A stretch of 64,000 bases of DNA from JAJDYQ01 sp963662865. Lineage in GTDB: Bacteria > Pseudomonadota > Gammaproteobacteria > JAJDYQ01. Numbering within the stretch: position 1 is the stretch's first letter; each line of letters begins with the position of its first letter. A model generated the notes under the pieces. It was not told where the DNA came from, made no database searches, and worked only from the letters and a program-made list of their open reading frames with translations. A program made the position numbers and the translations under genes. The stretch lies in NCBI GenBank assembly GCA_963662865.1, contig OY759969.1:248001-312000 (forward strand), written 5' to 3'. Below, one piece after another: positions 17,843 to 26,764 of this stretch.

Positions 17843-18178
17843 ATGGATGTTTTAGAGCGTATTGATGAGCAGGTCAAGAATAGCCCTGTCGTCATTTATA
17901 TGAAGGGTAGTCCTGAGGCGCCTGCCTGTGGTTTTTCTGCGCGTGCGGCGGCGACATTGACATCTACGGGTGTGGAATTCTCGTATGTTAACGTACTGAC
18001 TGACCCTGAAATTTTTCAAAACCTGCCGCGTTATGCCAACTGGCCGACTTTCCCGCAGGTCTATATTGGCGGTGAGCTTGCTGGTGGTGGTGACATCATT
18101 GTTGAGATGGCGGAGAAGGGTGAGTTAAAGGGAATGCTGGAGGAAGCGGTAACCAACGCGAAGGCGACCGAATCCTGA
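17843..18178 (+). CDS. grxD: Monothiol glutaredoxin
   Basis: 111-residue CGFS glutaredoxin that binds and transfers [2Fe-2S] clusters. The active motif is PACGFSARAA, the glutathione-binding segment YANWPTFPQVYIGGELAGG. Length matches GrxD. A factor-independent terminator follows directly. Confidence 0.96.
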   Translation: MDVLERIDEQVKNSPVVIYMKGSPEAPACGFSARAAATLTSTGVEFSYVNVLTDPEIFQNLPRYANWPTFPQVYIGGELAGGGDIIVEMAEKGELKGMLEEAVTNAKATES

Positions 18179-18203
18179 TATTTGTTTCAGTCAGGTTTCT
18201 CTG

Positions 18204-18233
18204 AACGGCGTCACGATGGCGCCGTTTTTATTT
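18204..18233 (+). terminator. Factor-independent terminator after grxD
   Basis: Seven-base stem AACGGCG/CGCCGTT (18204-18210 and 18220-18226) with a nine-base loop, followed by TTTTTATTT. It lies between the convergent grxD and rnt. Confidence 0.85.
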
Positions 18234-18869
18234 ACCGGGAGCGCTAGCTGGCAAGTGAATGCTACCGGTTTCTGAATCCCAACGATTGACGATATTGCAA
18301 AATAACTCGGCAGTTTTTTGCGTGTCATATATCGCCGAATGCGCACGATCATTCTCCCATTCAATTTCGGCAGCTTGTATGGCTTGAGCGAGCACCGTTT
18401 GTCCGTAGGCAAGTCCGCCGAGGGTCGCGGTATCGAAGGTGGAAAACGGGTGGAACGGATTGTGTTTACTATTTACCCGCGCAACGGCGGCATTTAGAAA
18501 GCTGATATCCATTGCGGGATTATGGCCGACAAGCACAGCGCGCGTGCAGTCATACGCCTTGACGGCCTTTCTTACCATCTGAAATATCTTTTGTAGCGCC
18601 TCAGCCTCCTCAATCGCCGGGCGCAATGGGTGAAATGGATCAATACCATTAAACTCGATCGCCGCCTTTTCGATATTTGCTCCCTCAAATGGTTTGATAT
18701 GGTAGCCGATTTCCTCATCTGGAACAAGCAAGCCTTCATCATTATAGGTGACCGTCACGGCGGCTATTTCCAGCAGTGCATCGGTCTGTGAATTAAAGCC
18801 ACCGGTTTCTACATCTACGACAACAGGTAAAAAACTACGGAATCTTTTCGAGAGTGGGTGCTTATTCAT
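18228..18869 (-). CDS. rnt: Ribonuclease T
   Basis: 3'-5' exoribonuclease that trims tRNA and other stable RNAs. 213 residues from the ATG at 18869. DEDD motifs: VVVDVETGGFNSQTDALLE (residues 18-36), LVGHNPAMDISFLNAAV and HSAIYDTQKTAELF. A longer frame reaching 19085 overlaps the upstream gene and is rejected. The ATG overlaps the stop of the upstream glycosyltransferase (ATGA at 18866-18869), so the two are translationally coupled, which is an unusual neighbourhood for rnt. Confidence 0.95.
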   Translation of the reverse strand: MNKHPLSKRFRSFLPVVVDVETGGFNSQTDALLEIAAVTVTYNDEGLLVPDEEIGYHIKPFEGANIEKAAIEFNGIDPFHPLRPAIEEAEALQKIFQMVRKAVKAYDCTRAVLVGHNPAMDISFLNAAVARVNSKHNPFHPFSTFDTATLGGLAYGQTVLAQAIQAAEIEWENDRAHSAIYDTQKTAELFCNIVNRWDSETGSIHLPASAPGK

Positions 18870-20209
18870 GAATGCTGTATCTGATTTTTCTTTTGCTGAA
18901 GAAAAATATATAACCACTGTATGAAATACAGTGCAAGCAAATAGGTTAACGGGCGCAGAGGAATGGAATATCTGGGAAAAGGGCTGCCTACGATATGAGT
19001 CAGAATAAAATAAAAATACAGTATAGAAATGGCACAAACAGGTAGCTGAATAGTCCTGCCTGTAATATTCGAGGGTGATACACACAATGCCATGCCCAGT
19101 ATGCTGAGAATGACCAGTGGACTATGCAGGTATTTCATAAATTCCAGTGATAAATCGAAAATGCTTTGTTCATCGTAGTATGTTGATACGATTGTCAGGT
19201 ATATGAAAACATCATTTCCTTGCACCATCTTCCATTGAAAGAAATAAAGCGGCTTGGATAAATACCACTGTAAGTACTTTGCTGGCTCTTCAATAAATCG
19301 GTTGATCAGGATTGACAGGAATGACTGAAGTGAGCCGGTTATTGCAGATGACTCAGGGTCGAATTTATAAGGGTAGGCGTAGGTCAACGGATTATTATTG
19401 TACATGAATCCCGGATACATGCCGTGATGCAGGGTATTCATTGCTAATGTCGAATCTGACGAAGCGCCAATAGCCAAATAATTTCTGGCTACCCAGATAA
19501 GTATCAGAGCGAAGTAGGCAAGAACGAATAGCGAAACGGTTTTATATCTGTCTTCCTTTTTTAGATAGAACCATATCAATATGATCAGAGGGATTATGAA
19601 GTATAGCGTTGTTGGTCTGATAAGTGCCAATATTGAAAAAAGCAGGCCAGCTACGATCCATCTTGATATTTGAAGTGGATTTTTCGAGGCCCATACAACC
19701 GATAGCAGGCTGGTACATAACCAGAAGGTATAAAGCGTCTCCGTCAAAATATACGTATTCATAATGATGAGGTGTGGGCTGATTGCGGCCAGCAAGGCAA
19801 CTATCAGAGCCAGCCATTTACTGAGCAGGCTGAGAGCAAGAAGCGTAATAATGATGATCGTAAGTGTGCTGATGACAGCCTGAACGTAACCGACCCTGGC
19901 CTGGAAGGTATTCAAGCTGTCGGCTATCAGCGTGGTTAGAAAAAATGAGTAACCCGGTGAACGTATAGAATCGGGCGCTGGAACCGGAGCGTCTGCATCC
20001 AGTACAGTTTTCCTATTCGATGAATATATGCCGTGGTTGAGCATATTGTAGGCATAGGCGGTATAGTCACCCGCATCAGCGCGAAAAGGTTTATCTATCC
20101 GGGTTATCCTGATCGTTTCCAGGCGCAGGTACAGACCCAGTAGAATAATAATGGAGAAAAGAATTACCCATGTTTTATGGCTTGAGCTCAGAGCAAACCG
20201 GGCTTTCAT
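18866..20209 (-). CDS. GT-C membrane glycosyltransferase (ArnT/PMT-like)
   Basis: 447 residues with about eleven membrane helices. The first periplasmic loop carries an acidic motif (KPFRADAGDYTAYAYNML), as in GT-C transferases that use polyprenyl-phosphate sugars; the body contains SPGYSFFLTTLI and ALIRPTTLYFIIP, typical of ArnT-like proteins. Substrate unknown: lipid A, glycan or protein. Both ends overlap their neighbours by four bases (ATGA with lpd and with rnt), so it is made as part of the pyruvate dehydrogenase transcript. Confidence 0.82.
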   Translation of the reverse strand: MKARFALSSSHKTWVILFSIIILLGLYLRLETIRITRIDKPFRADAGDYTAYAYNMLNHGIYSSNRKTVLDADAPVPAPDSIRSPGYSFFLTTLIADSLNTFQARVGYVQAVISTLTIIIITLLALSLLSKWLALIVALLAAISPHLIIMNTYILTETLYTFWLCTSLLSVVWASKNPLQISRWIVAGLLFSILALIRPTTLYFIIPLIILIWFYLKKEDRYKTVSLFVLAYFALILIWVARNYLAIGASSDSTLAMNTLHHGMYPGFMYNNNPLTYAYPYKFDPESSAITGSLQSFLSILINRFIEEPAKYLQWYLSKPLYFFQWKMVQGNDVFIYLTIVSTYYDEQSIFDLSLEFMKYLHSPLVILSILGMALCVSPSNITGRTIQLPVCAISILYFYFILTHIVGSPFPRYSIPLRPLTYLLALYFIQWLYIFLQQKKNQIQHS

Positions 20210-21972
20210 TTCTTTTTCGGGACATACAGATCAGTAATCGTCCCTTCCGCCATTTCAGCTGCAAAGTTGACGGTCTCGGATAATGTCGGGTGCGGATGAA
20301 TGGTCAAACCAATATCTTGTGCATTGGCACCCATCTCCAATGCGAGTACAGTTTCTGCGATAAGTTCCCCGGCATTGGGTCCGACGATACCTGCACCTAT
20401 TACATGGCCGGTTTCCCGGTCAAACAAGACTTTTGTCAGTCCCTCATCACGGCCAATACTCAAGGCACGGCCACTGGCGGCCCATGGAAAGGCACCTTTT
20501 TCATATGCAATGCCCTCGGCTTTGGCCTGTGTTTCGGTCATGCCCATCCAGGCGACTTCCGGGTCGGTGTAGGCGACGGATGGAATTGTGCGGGCATCAA
20601 AGTGGGATTTCATACCGGCAATTACCTCGGCAGCGACCTTGCCTTCATGAGTGGCTTTGTGTGCCAGCATGGGTTGTCCTGCGATATCACCGATTGCAAA
20701 TATGTGATCGACGTTGGTGCGTTGTTGTTTATCAACCGGGATAAAGCCATGTTCATCTACGTTGATACCGGCGTTCTGAGCGCCGATTTTTGAGCCGTTA
20801 GGGTGACGGCCGACGGCAACCAGAATGCCATCGAAAGTATCGGACTCCGGCGCCTTGCTGCCGTCAAAGCTGACTTTCAGGCCCTTTGCCCTGGCTTCTA
20901 TCGCGGTGACTCGAGTCGCCGTAAAGATGTTTTCGTAATGTTTTTTCAGACGTTTCTCCAGAGGTCGAACGAGGTCGCGGTCACAACCCGGGATCAGATC
21001 AGGAGATAACTCCACGACGGTGACTCTGGAGCCGAGCGCGTCGTAAACGGTCGCCATTTCCAGACCGATAATACCGCCACCGACTACCAGTAGACGCCCA
21101 GGTATATTCTCCAATTCAAGTGCGCCAGTGGAGTCCATCAGCCTTGAGTCGTCGTTAGGAAAAGCCGGTATCCGAATGGCCTGGGAACCGGCTGCTATGA
21201 TCAGGTTATCAAACCGGATGGACGTGGTATCGCCATCTGTGTCTGTGACATCAATCGTGTGGGGAGAGGTGATCATGCCTGTTCCCATTATAATCTTTAC
21301 CTTGCGTTGCCGGGCCAGCGCAGCAAGCCCACCGGTCAGTTTGTTGATGACTTTGTTCTTCCAGCTAGCGAGTCTGGGTAAATCAATTTCCGGTCTGGAA
21401 AAGGTAATGCCGTGAGCGGATATTTCTTCAGCTTCGTTAATGATTTCAGCCGTATGTAATAGCGCCTTGGAAGGTATGCAGCCGACATTCAAACAAACAC
21501 CGCCAATGTTGGCATAGCGTTCGATAAGAATAACCTTTTTCCCCAGGTCCGCCGCACGGAAAGCGGCGGTGTAGCCGCCAGGGCCTGAACCAAGGACAAC
21601 GACATCGGTATGTAAATCGGTCTCACCGGGAGCAGCCGCTGGCTGCGGAGCAGTGCCAGGGGGTATCGGTTCCGGTTCGGCTGTCTGTATGGTTTCGGAT
21701 TCTGTGCTCTGCGTAGCTGCTGCGGTAGTATCTGTGGTTGATAGCTTTACGATGGCATCACCCTGCGAGGCCTTATCGCCGACCTTGATCAGTATTTCTT
21801 CAATAATGCCGGCTTGAGGGCAGGGGATATCCATGGTGGACTTATCCGTTTCCAATGTAATGAGCGGGGCTTCCCTGTCAACGCTTTCACCTGCGGACAC
21901 CAGAATTTCGATGATATCGACGTTTTCAAAGTCACCAATATCGGGAATCTCAATCGTAATGCTGTTGCCCAT
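20206..21972 (-). CDS. lpdA: Dihydrolipoyl dehydrogenase with N-terminal lipoyl domain
   Basis: E3 of pyruvate dehydrogenase. 588 residues: a lipoyl domain at the start (lysine 44 in ETDKSTMDIPCP), a Thr/Glu/Pro-rich linker (about 80-120), then the flavoprotein: FAD site VVLGSGPGGYTAAFRAADLG, redox cysteines in GGVCLNVGCIPSKALLH, NAD site VVGGGIIGLEMATVYDALGS, and C-terminal HPHPTLSETVNFAAE. E3 with its own lipoyl domain is known in Neisseria and some gamma- and betaproteobacteria but not in E. coli. It follows aceF by 17 bases. Confidence 0.96.
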   Translation of the reverse strand: MGNSITIEIPDIGDFENVDIIEILVSAGESVDREAPLITLETDKSTMDIPCPQAGIIEEILIKVGDKASQGDAIVKLSTTDTTAAATQSTESETIQTAEPEPIPPGTAPQPAAAPGETDLHTDVVVLGSGPGGYTAAFRAADLGKKVILIERYANIGGVCLNVGCIPSKALLHTAEIINEAEEISAHGITFSRPEIDLPRLASWKNKVINKLTGGLAALARQRKVKIIMGTGMITSPHTIDVTDTDGDTTSIRFDNLIIAAGSQAIRIPAFPNDDSRLMDSTGALELENIPGRLLVVGGGIIGLEMATVYDALGSRVTVVELSPDLIPGCDRDLVRPLEKRLKKHYENIFTATRVTAIEARAKGLKVSFDGSKAPESDTFDGILVAVGRHPNGSKIGAQNAGINVDEHGFIPVDKQQRTNVDHIFAIGDIAGQPMLAHKATHEGKVAAEVIAGMKSHFDARTIPSVAYTDPEVAWMGMTETQAKAEGIAYEKGAFPWAASGRALSIGRDEGLTKVLFDRETGHVIGAGIVGPNAGELIAETVLALEMGANAQDIGLTIHPHPTLSETVNFAAEMAEGTITDLYVPKKK

Positions 21973-21989
21973 ATTGTTTTTCTGTGCCG

Positions 21990-23267
21990 CTAGAGCAGGA
22001 GGCGGCGCGTATCAGACAGAACGCTTGCCAGATAGGAAGTAAAGCGCGCCCCATCCGCCCCATCAATGACACGATGATCATAGGATAGTGATAGCGGCAG
22101 CATGAGATGCGGCGCGAATCCCTCGCCATTCCAGACAGGCCTCATTGCGGACCGGGAAACGCCGAGTATGGCCACTTCAGGCGCATTGACTATCGGCGTA
22201 AACGATGTGCCACCGATACCGCCGAGACTGGAAATACTCATGCAGCCACCCTGCATGTCGCCCGGTTTCAGTTTCTTCTCCCGGGCTTTCATGCTGACTT
22301 CACCCAACTCCCTGGCGATATCAATCAGCGATTTTCTATCGACATTCGAGATGACCGGAACGACCAGACCATCCGAGGTATCTACCGCAATACCAAGATG
22401 AAAATATTTTTTCAGGATCAGATTTTCACCTTTTGTATCAAGCGAACTATTAAACCGTGGGAATTTCTGCAGAGCGGAAACCAAGGCCTTCATCAAGAAA
22501 GCAAGCAGGGTCAGGCGAATGCCTTGATTCTTGTATTCTGAGGCCATGGACTTACGGAATTTTTCCAGCTCCGTGATATCGGCTTCATCAAATTGTGTGA
22601 CGTGTGGAATCTGGAGCCAGTTGCGGTGTAGGAATTGGCCGGTGAGTTTGTTAATTCTGGTGAGTGGCCGGGTTTCGGTCTCGCCGAAGGCGGAGAAATC
22701 AATTTCAGGCATGCGTGCGACTTGCAGGTCGCCCAGCCCTGCACCTGTCGTCATAGCCTGTTTGACAAAATCTTTAACATCTTCACAGGTAATGCGCCCC
22801 TTACGGCCGGAACCCTTAACTCGCCCCAGATCGACACCCAGCTCTCGTGCGAAGCGGCGAACGGACGGGCTGGCATAAGCCTTACTGAAGCTGATCTCAT
22901 CCACTTTAGCTACGGGCGATGGGCGGCGAGATGCCGCGGCAGGCTCGGCAGCTTTCGCTGCAGGTGGTTCCGGTGTTGTTACGGGTTCGAGTTCTTTAGT
23001 CACGGGTGCTGGCGCAGTTTCTCCTGGGCCGCTGGCTTCCAGTACTGCCACCGCGTCACCCTGGTTTACACGATCTCCGACCTTGACCAGCATTTTGGTG
23101 ATAGTGCCGGCATCCGATGCCGGGATGTCCATGGTCGCCTTATCGGTTTCCAGGGTCACCAGAGGGCCTTCAGCGGCCACCGTGTCGCCCTCGCCAACCA
23201 GTACCTCAATAATTTCAACGTCATTGAAGTCGCCGATATCCGGGACGATTAGTGTTATTTCCGACAT
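21990..23267 (-). CDS. aceF: Pyruvate dehydrogenase E2, dihydrolipoyl acetyltransferase
   Basis: 425 residues: one lipoyl domain (lysine 43 in ETDKATMDIPAS), a Pro/Ala-rich linker, an E1/E3-binding domain (ASPSVRRFARELGVDLGRVK) and the acetyltransferase domain with LSYDHRVIDGADGARF near 395-410 holding the catalytic histidine. E. coli E2 has three lipoyl domains; here there is one, with another carried by E3. Lies 11 bases after aceE. Confidence 0.97.
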   Translation of the reverse strand: MSEITLIVPDIGDFNDVEIIEVLVGEGDTVAAEGPLVTLETDKATMDIPASDAGTITKMLVKVGDRVNQGDAVAVLEASGPGETAPAPVTKELEPVTTPEPPAAKAAEPAAASRRPSPVAKVDEISFSKAYASPSVRRFARELGVDLGRVKGSGRKGRITCEDVKDFVKQAMTTGAGLGDLQVARMPEIDFSAFGETETRPLTRINKLTGQFLHRNWLQIPHVTQFDEADITELEKFRKSMASEYKNQGIRLTLLAFLMKALVSALQKFPRFNSSLDTKGENLILKKYFHLGIAVDTSDGLVVPVISNVDRKSLIDIARELGEVSMKAREKKLKPGDMQGGCMSISSLGGIGGTSFTPIVNAPEVAILGVSRSAMRPVWNGEGFAPHLMLPLSLSYDHRVIDGADGARFTSYLASVLSDTRRLLL

Positions 23268-23278
23268 CCCTTGTTTCC

Positions 23279-25942
23279 TCAGGTTCTAACCGGATTGATA
23301 CGATCAGCATCAAGGCTGTACTTTTTAATGGCTGCGTTGACTCTGCTGGCGGGCACATCGCCTTTTCTGGCGAGCGTACTAAGGGCTGCCACCGCAATGT
23401 AATAACGATTAACCTCGAAGTGGCGCCGTAATGCCTCACGTGTGTCGCTTCTCCCATAGCCATCTGTGCCGAGCACGGTATATTCTGTTGGAATCCAGGC
23501 ACGTATTTGCTCCGCATAACTGCGCATGTAGTCCGTGGCCGCAATGAATGGTGCTTTTTCCCGACCGACTATTTCAGTGATGTAAGGTATTTTTACATCA
23601 TGTCCCGGATGCAGCATATTCCAGCGATCACAATCCAGGGCATCGCGACGCAATTCATTGAAACTGGTCACGCCCCATATGTCGGCAGAGATACTGAAGT
23701 CGCTATCCAGCAGCTCGGCGGCTGCAATGACCTCACGCAAAATGCTGCCACTGCCCATCAGATTAACACGTAGCTTCTTTTTGCGGTTGCCCTTCCGGAA
23801 GCTATACATGCCTTTAATAATGCCGTTTTCCGCTCCTTTTGGCATTTCAGGGTGTGCGTAGTTTTCATTCATCGCGGTGATATAGAAGAAAACATTGTTC
23901 TGATCGGCATACATGCGTTGCAGACCATACTGAATGATAACTGCCATCTCATAGGCAAAGGCCGGATCATAGGCGATGCAGTTTGGGATCATGGCGGCCT
24001 GTAACAGGCTATGCCCGTCCTGGTGTTGCAGACCTTCGCCAGCCAGTGTGGTACGCCCGGCAGTCCCGCCAATGAGGAATCCTCTGGCCTGCATGTCACC
24101 GGCCGCCCAGGCCAGATCACCAATACGCTGGAAACCGAACATGGAATAGTAGATATAAAAGGGAATCATGTTTACACCGGTGGTGCTGTAAGTGGTTGCC
24201 GCAGCAATCCACGATGACACTGCACCCGCTTCGCTAATTCCTTCCTCTAGAATCTGCCCTGCCTTGTCCTCCTTATAAAACATGACCTGATCTTTATCCT
24301 GTGGCGTGTATAGCTGGCCAACAGAGGAGTAAATGCCCAGTTGGCGAAAGAGCCCTTCCATGCCGAAGGTACGGGCTTCATCAGGGACAATCGGTACAAT
24401 GTTTTTACCAATTTTCTTATCTCGTGTCAGCGCCGTCAGCATGCGGACGAACGCCATAGTGGTTGACATTTCCTTGTCGCCGGTGCCTTCCAGCATCCTG
24501 GCAAAGATGGAAATATCCGGAACTTTCAGTGGTGCCGCCGTCGCATTACGTATGGGGAAAGCCCCTCCCAGTGATTCACGACGCTCCCTCATGTATCTCA
24601 TTTCAGGGCTGTCTTCCGCAGGGCGATAATAGGTGCAGGTGGCCGCCTCCTTGTCGGAAAGCGGAATATTGAAACGATTTTTGTAGGCAATCATTTCGTC
24701 CTCACTGAGTTTTTTCTGTGAGTGAGTACGATTCTGGCCTTCGCCTGCGGTACCCATTCCGTAGCCCTTTACCGTCTTTGCCAAAATGACCGTTGGCTGG
24801 TCAGTGGTTTCCATGGCCTGTTTATATGCGGCATACACCTTGTGGGGGTCATGGCCACCGCGATTCAGGCGCCAGATATCCTCATCGGACATGGTGGAAA
24901 CCATTGTCTTTAATTCAGGGTAGGCACCGAAGAAATGTTCGCGGACATAAGCGCCGTCCTTGGCTTTGTAGTTTTGGTAATCACCATCCACCACTTCCAT
25001 CATGCGTTTTTGCAGCAGGCCGTCCTTGTCTTTAGCGAGCAATGGGTCCCAGTAGGAACCCCAGATAACCTTGATGACCTTCCAGCCGGCACCGCGAAAT
25101 ACCCCTTCAAGTTCCTGGATAATCTTGCCATTGCCGCGAACCGGGCCATCCAGACGCTGCAGGTTGCAATTAACCACCCAGACCAGATTGCCAAGTTTTT
25201 CGCGTCCGGCAAGGGAGATCGCGCCGAGGGTTTCCGGTTCGTCGGCCTCACCGTCACCCACGAAGGTCCAGATCTGTCGATCCCGGGTATCCGCCATGCC
25301 TCGGTCCTGCATGTATTTCATAAAACGTGCCTGATAAATGCTCTGAATGGGCCCTAAACCCATGGAAACTGTCGGGAACTGCCAGAAATCAGGCATTAGC
25401 CACGGATGGGGATAAGAGGACAGGCCATTGCCATTGACTTCCTGGCGGAAGTTATCAAGCTGTTCATCTGTAAAGCGGCCTTCGAGATAGGCGCGGGCAT
25501 AAACACCCGGCGCGGCATGTCCCTGGAAATACACCAGATCGCCACCATGCTCATGGGTCGGGGCACGCCAGAAATGGTTGAATCCAATGTCATACAGTGT
25601 GGCGGATGAGGCAAAAGTTGCAATATGACCACCCAGCTCAGGATTTTTGCGATTGGCCTTAACCACCATGGCCGCTGCATTCCAGCGAATCCATGAGCGG
25701 ATGCGGTGCTCTATTTCCATATCACCAGGAATTTTGGCCTGTAGATAGGGTGGGATGGTATTGATGTAAGCCGTTGCCGCCGAGTAGGGTAGATTAATAC
25801 CCGAGCGGCGAGCCTTGTCTATAAGCTGTTCCAGTAAATAGTGGGCGCGTTCAGCGCCATCGGCCTCCATGACGGCGGAAAGTGCCTCACACCATTCATT
25901 GGTTTCATCAGGGTCAATATCGTTTTTCAGTTGTGCTGACAT
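23279..25942 (-). CDS. aceE: Pyruvate dehydrogenase E1, homodimeric type
   Basis: Thiamine-diphosphate enzyme that decarboxylates pyruvate and acetylates E2. 887 residues from the ATG at 25942 (MSAQLKNDIDPDETNEWCEAL), the same length as E. coli AceE; a frame extending to 26047 has no family match. ThDP site GDGEADEPETLGAI, with FFGAYPELKTMV and GYGMGTAGEGQNRTHSQKKL in the expected order. It heads the aceE-aceF-lpd-glycosyltransferase-rnt series. No pdhR lies upstream. Confidence 0.97.
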   Translation of the reverse strand: MSAQLKNDIDPDETNEWCEALSAVMEADGAERAHYLLEQLIDKARRSGINLPYSAATAYINTIPPYLQAKIPGDMEIEHRIRSWIRWNAAAMVVKANRKNPELGGHIATFASSATLYDIGFNHFWRAPTHEHGGDLVYFQGHAAPGVYARAYLEGRFTDEQLDNFRQEVNGNGLSSYPHPWLMPDFWQFPTVSMGLGPIQSIYQARFMKYMQDRGMADTRDRQIWTFVGDGEADEPETLGAISLAGREKLGNLVWVVNCNLQRLDGPVRGNGKIIQELEGVFRGAGWKVIKVIWGSYWDPLLAKDKDGLLQKRMMEVVDGDYQNYKAKDGAYVREHFFGAYPELKTMVSTMSDEDIWRLNRGGHDPHKVYAAYKQAMETTDQPTVILAKTVKGYGMGTAGEGQNRTHSQKKLSEDEMIAYKNRFNIPLSDKEAATCTYYRPAEDSPEMRYMRERRESLGGAFPIRNATAAPLKVPDISIFARMLEGTGDKEMSTTMAFVRMLTALTRDKKIGKNIVPIVPDEARTFGMEGLFRQLGIYSSVGQLYTPQDKDQVMFYKEDKAGQILEEGISEAGAVSSWIAAATTYSTTGVNMIPFYIYYSMFGFQRIGDLAWAAGDMQARGFLIGGTAGRTTLAGEGLQHQDGHSLLQAAMIPNCIAYDPAFAYEMAVIIQYGLQRMYADQNNVFFYITAMNENYAHPEMPKGAENGIIKGMYSFRKGNRKKKLRVNLMGSGSILREVIAAAELLDSDFSISADIWGVTSFNELRRDALDCDRWNMLHPGHDVKIPYITEIVGREKAPFIAATDYMRSYAEQIRAWIPTEYTVLGTDGYGRSDTREALRRHFEVNRYYIAVAALSTLARKGDVPASRVNAAIKKYSLDADRINPVRT

Positions 25943-26248
25943 GATTTTTTGTACCGGAGTGAATGGGTTTAGTCCATGAAATGTGCGTCTCGGTGCAGAT
26001 TTTCCCTGGTGAACGATGCAGGATATTGCCTGATTATAAATGAACATTGGGGTTTATGCCTATGCCAGTTATGTAAACTTTTTATGGTTTCAGACATTTT
26101 CAGCAGGTCGGTTACACCGCTGCGGGTCATGCAATTTATCTCGCAGTTGATCCTGGGGCCGGATGCAGGATTTATTGCAAAATATCCAGCCAAGACAATG
26201 ATTGGCCGACTATACACTTGTCTATCCTGATCGTGTAGGATAAATGCC

Positions 26249-26402
26249 ATGAGTATTGTGCAATCAGAAATCTATGATGCCTTTATCGAAGCAGGCACCA
26301 GCGAACCGAAGTTGCGGACGGCGGCCGAGGTTGTGGCGCGAAAGCCGCATGATGTTGATGGTGGGCGTGATTGTTGGCCTGATCAAGATTCTCCAGGGTT
26401 GA
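26249..26402 (+). pseudogene. Remnant of a DUF1640-like coiled-coil membrane protein
   Basis: The first 30 codons (MSIVQSEIYDAFIEAGTSEP, then KLRTAAEVVA) look like the head of small DUF1640/CCDC90-type proteins. One frame over, 26349-26402 encodes RMMLMVGVIVGLIKILQG-stop, the membrane helix that ends such proteins. The coiled-coil middle is missing and the frames disagree, so it is best read as an internally deleted gene. Family assignment is by pattern only. Confidence 0.45.
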
Positions 26403-26439
26403 AGCGTCTGAGCTTGATGTTGTATAAAACCTGATAGTT

Positions 26440-26758
26440 GTGCCTCAATCTTTGCATATTATTTATTTTGGCATTTATTCGATGGGTGCCGCCTATCCGC
26501 GCAATCGCAATCTGATAAATTCTCTGAGAGAAAGCGGTGTGTGCGTGTCGGAGTTACATCATCGCAATAATAGTCAGCGCACATGGGATGCAGATAAATG
26601 CCGCAAAAAATCTTTGGGAAAAAGACTGGTTTAGGATTCCGGTTAGTGTCTGGCCACATTCGGCTTATGTCGGTCTTTTTTCGTATAAGGGGCTGCGACT
26701 TAATGACTGCGGAGCCGCTCCGGTTTATGCCTACATACATTTCACCAGGGCATTGTGA
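26440..26758 (+). pseudogene. Broken glycosyltransferase N-terminus and unknown C-terminal piece
   Basis: From a GTG at 26440, LHIIYFGIYSMGAAYPRNRN followed by LINSLRESGVCVSELH is the typical opening of a GT4-type glycosyltransferase, but homology is lost after about 45 codons and the frame stops at 26634. A different frame, up to 26758, gives VWPHSAYVGLFSYKGLRLND ending YAYIHFTRAL-stop, not recognised. The two pieces look like the ends of genes joined by deletion. The intact GT4 gene begins 7 bases later. Confidence 0.45.
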
Positions 26759-26764
26759 GCCCGA

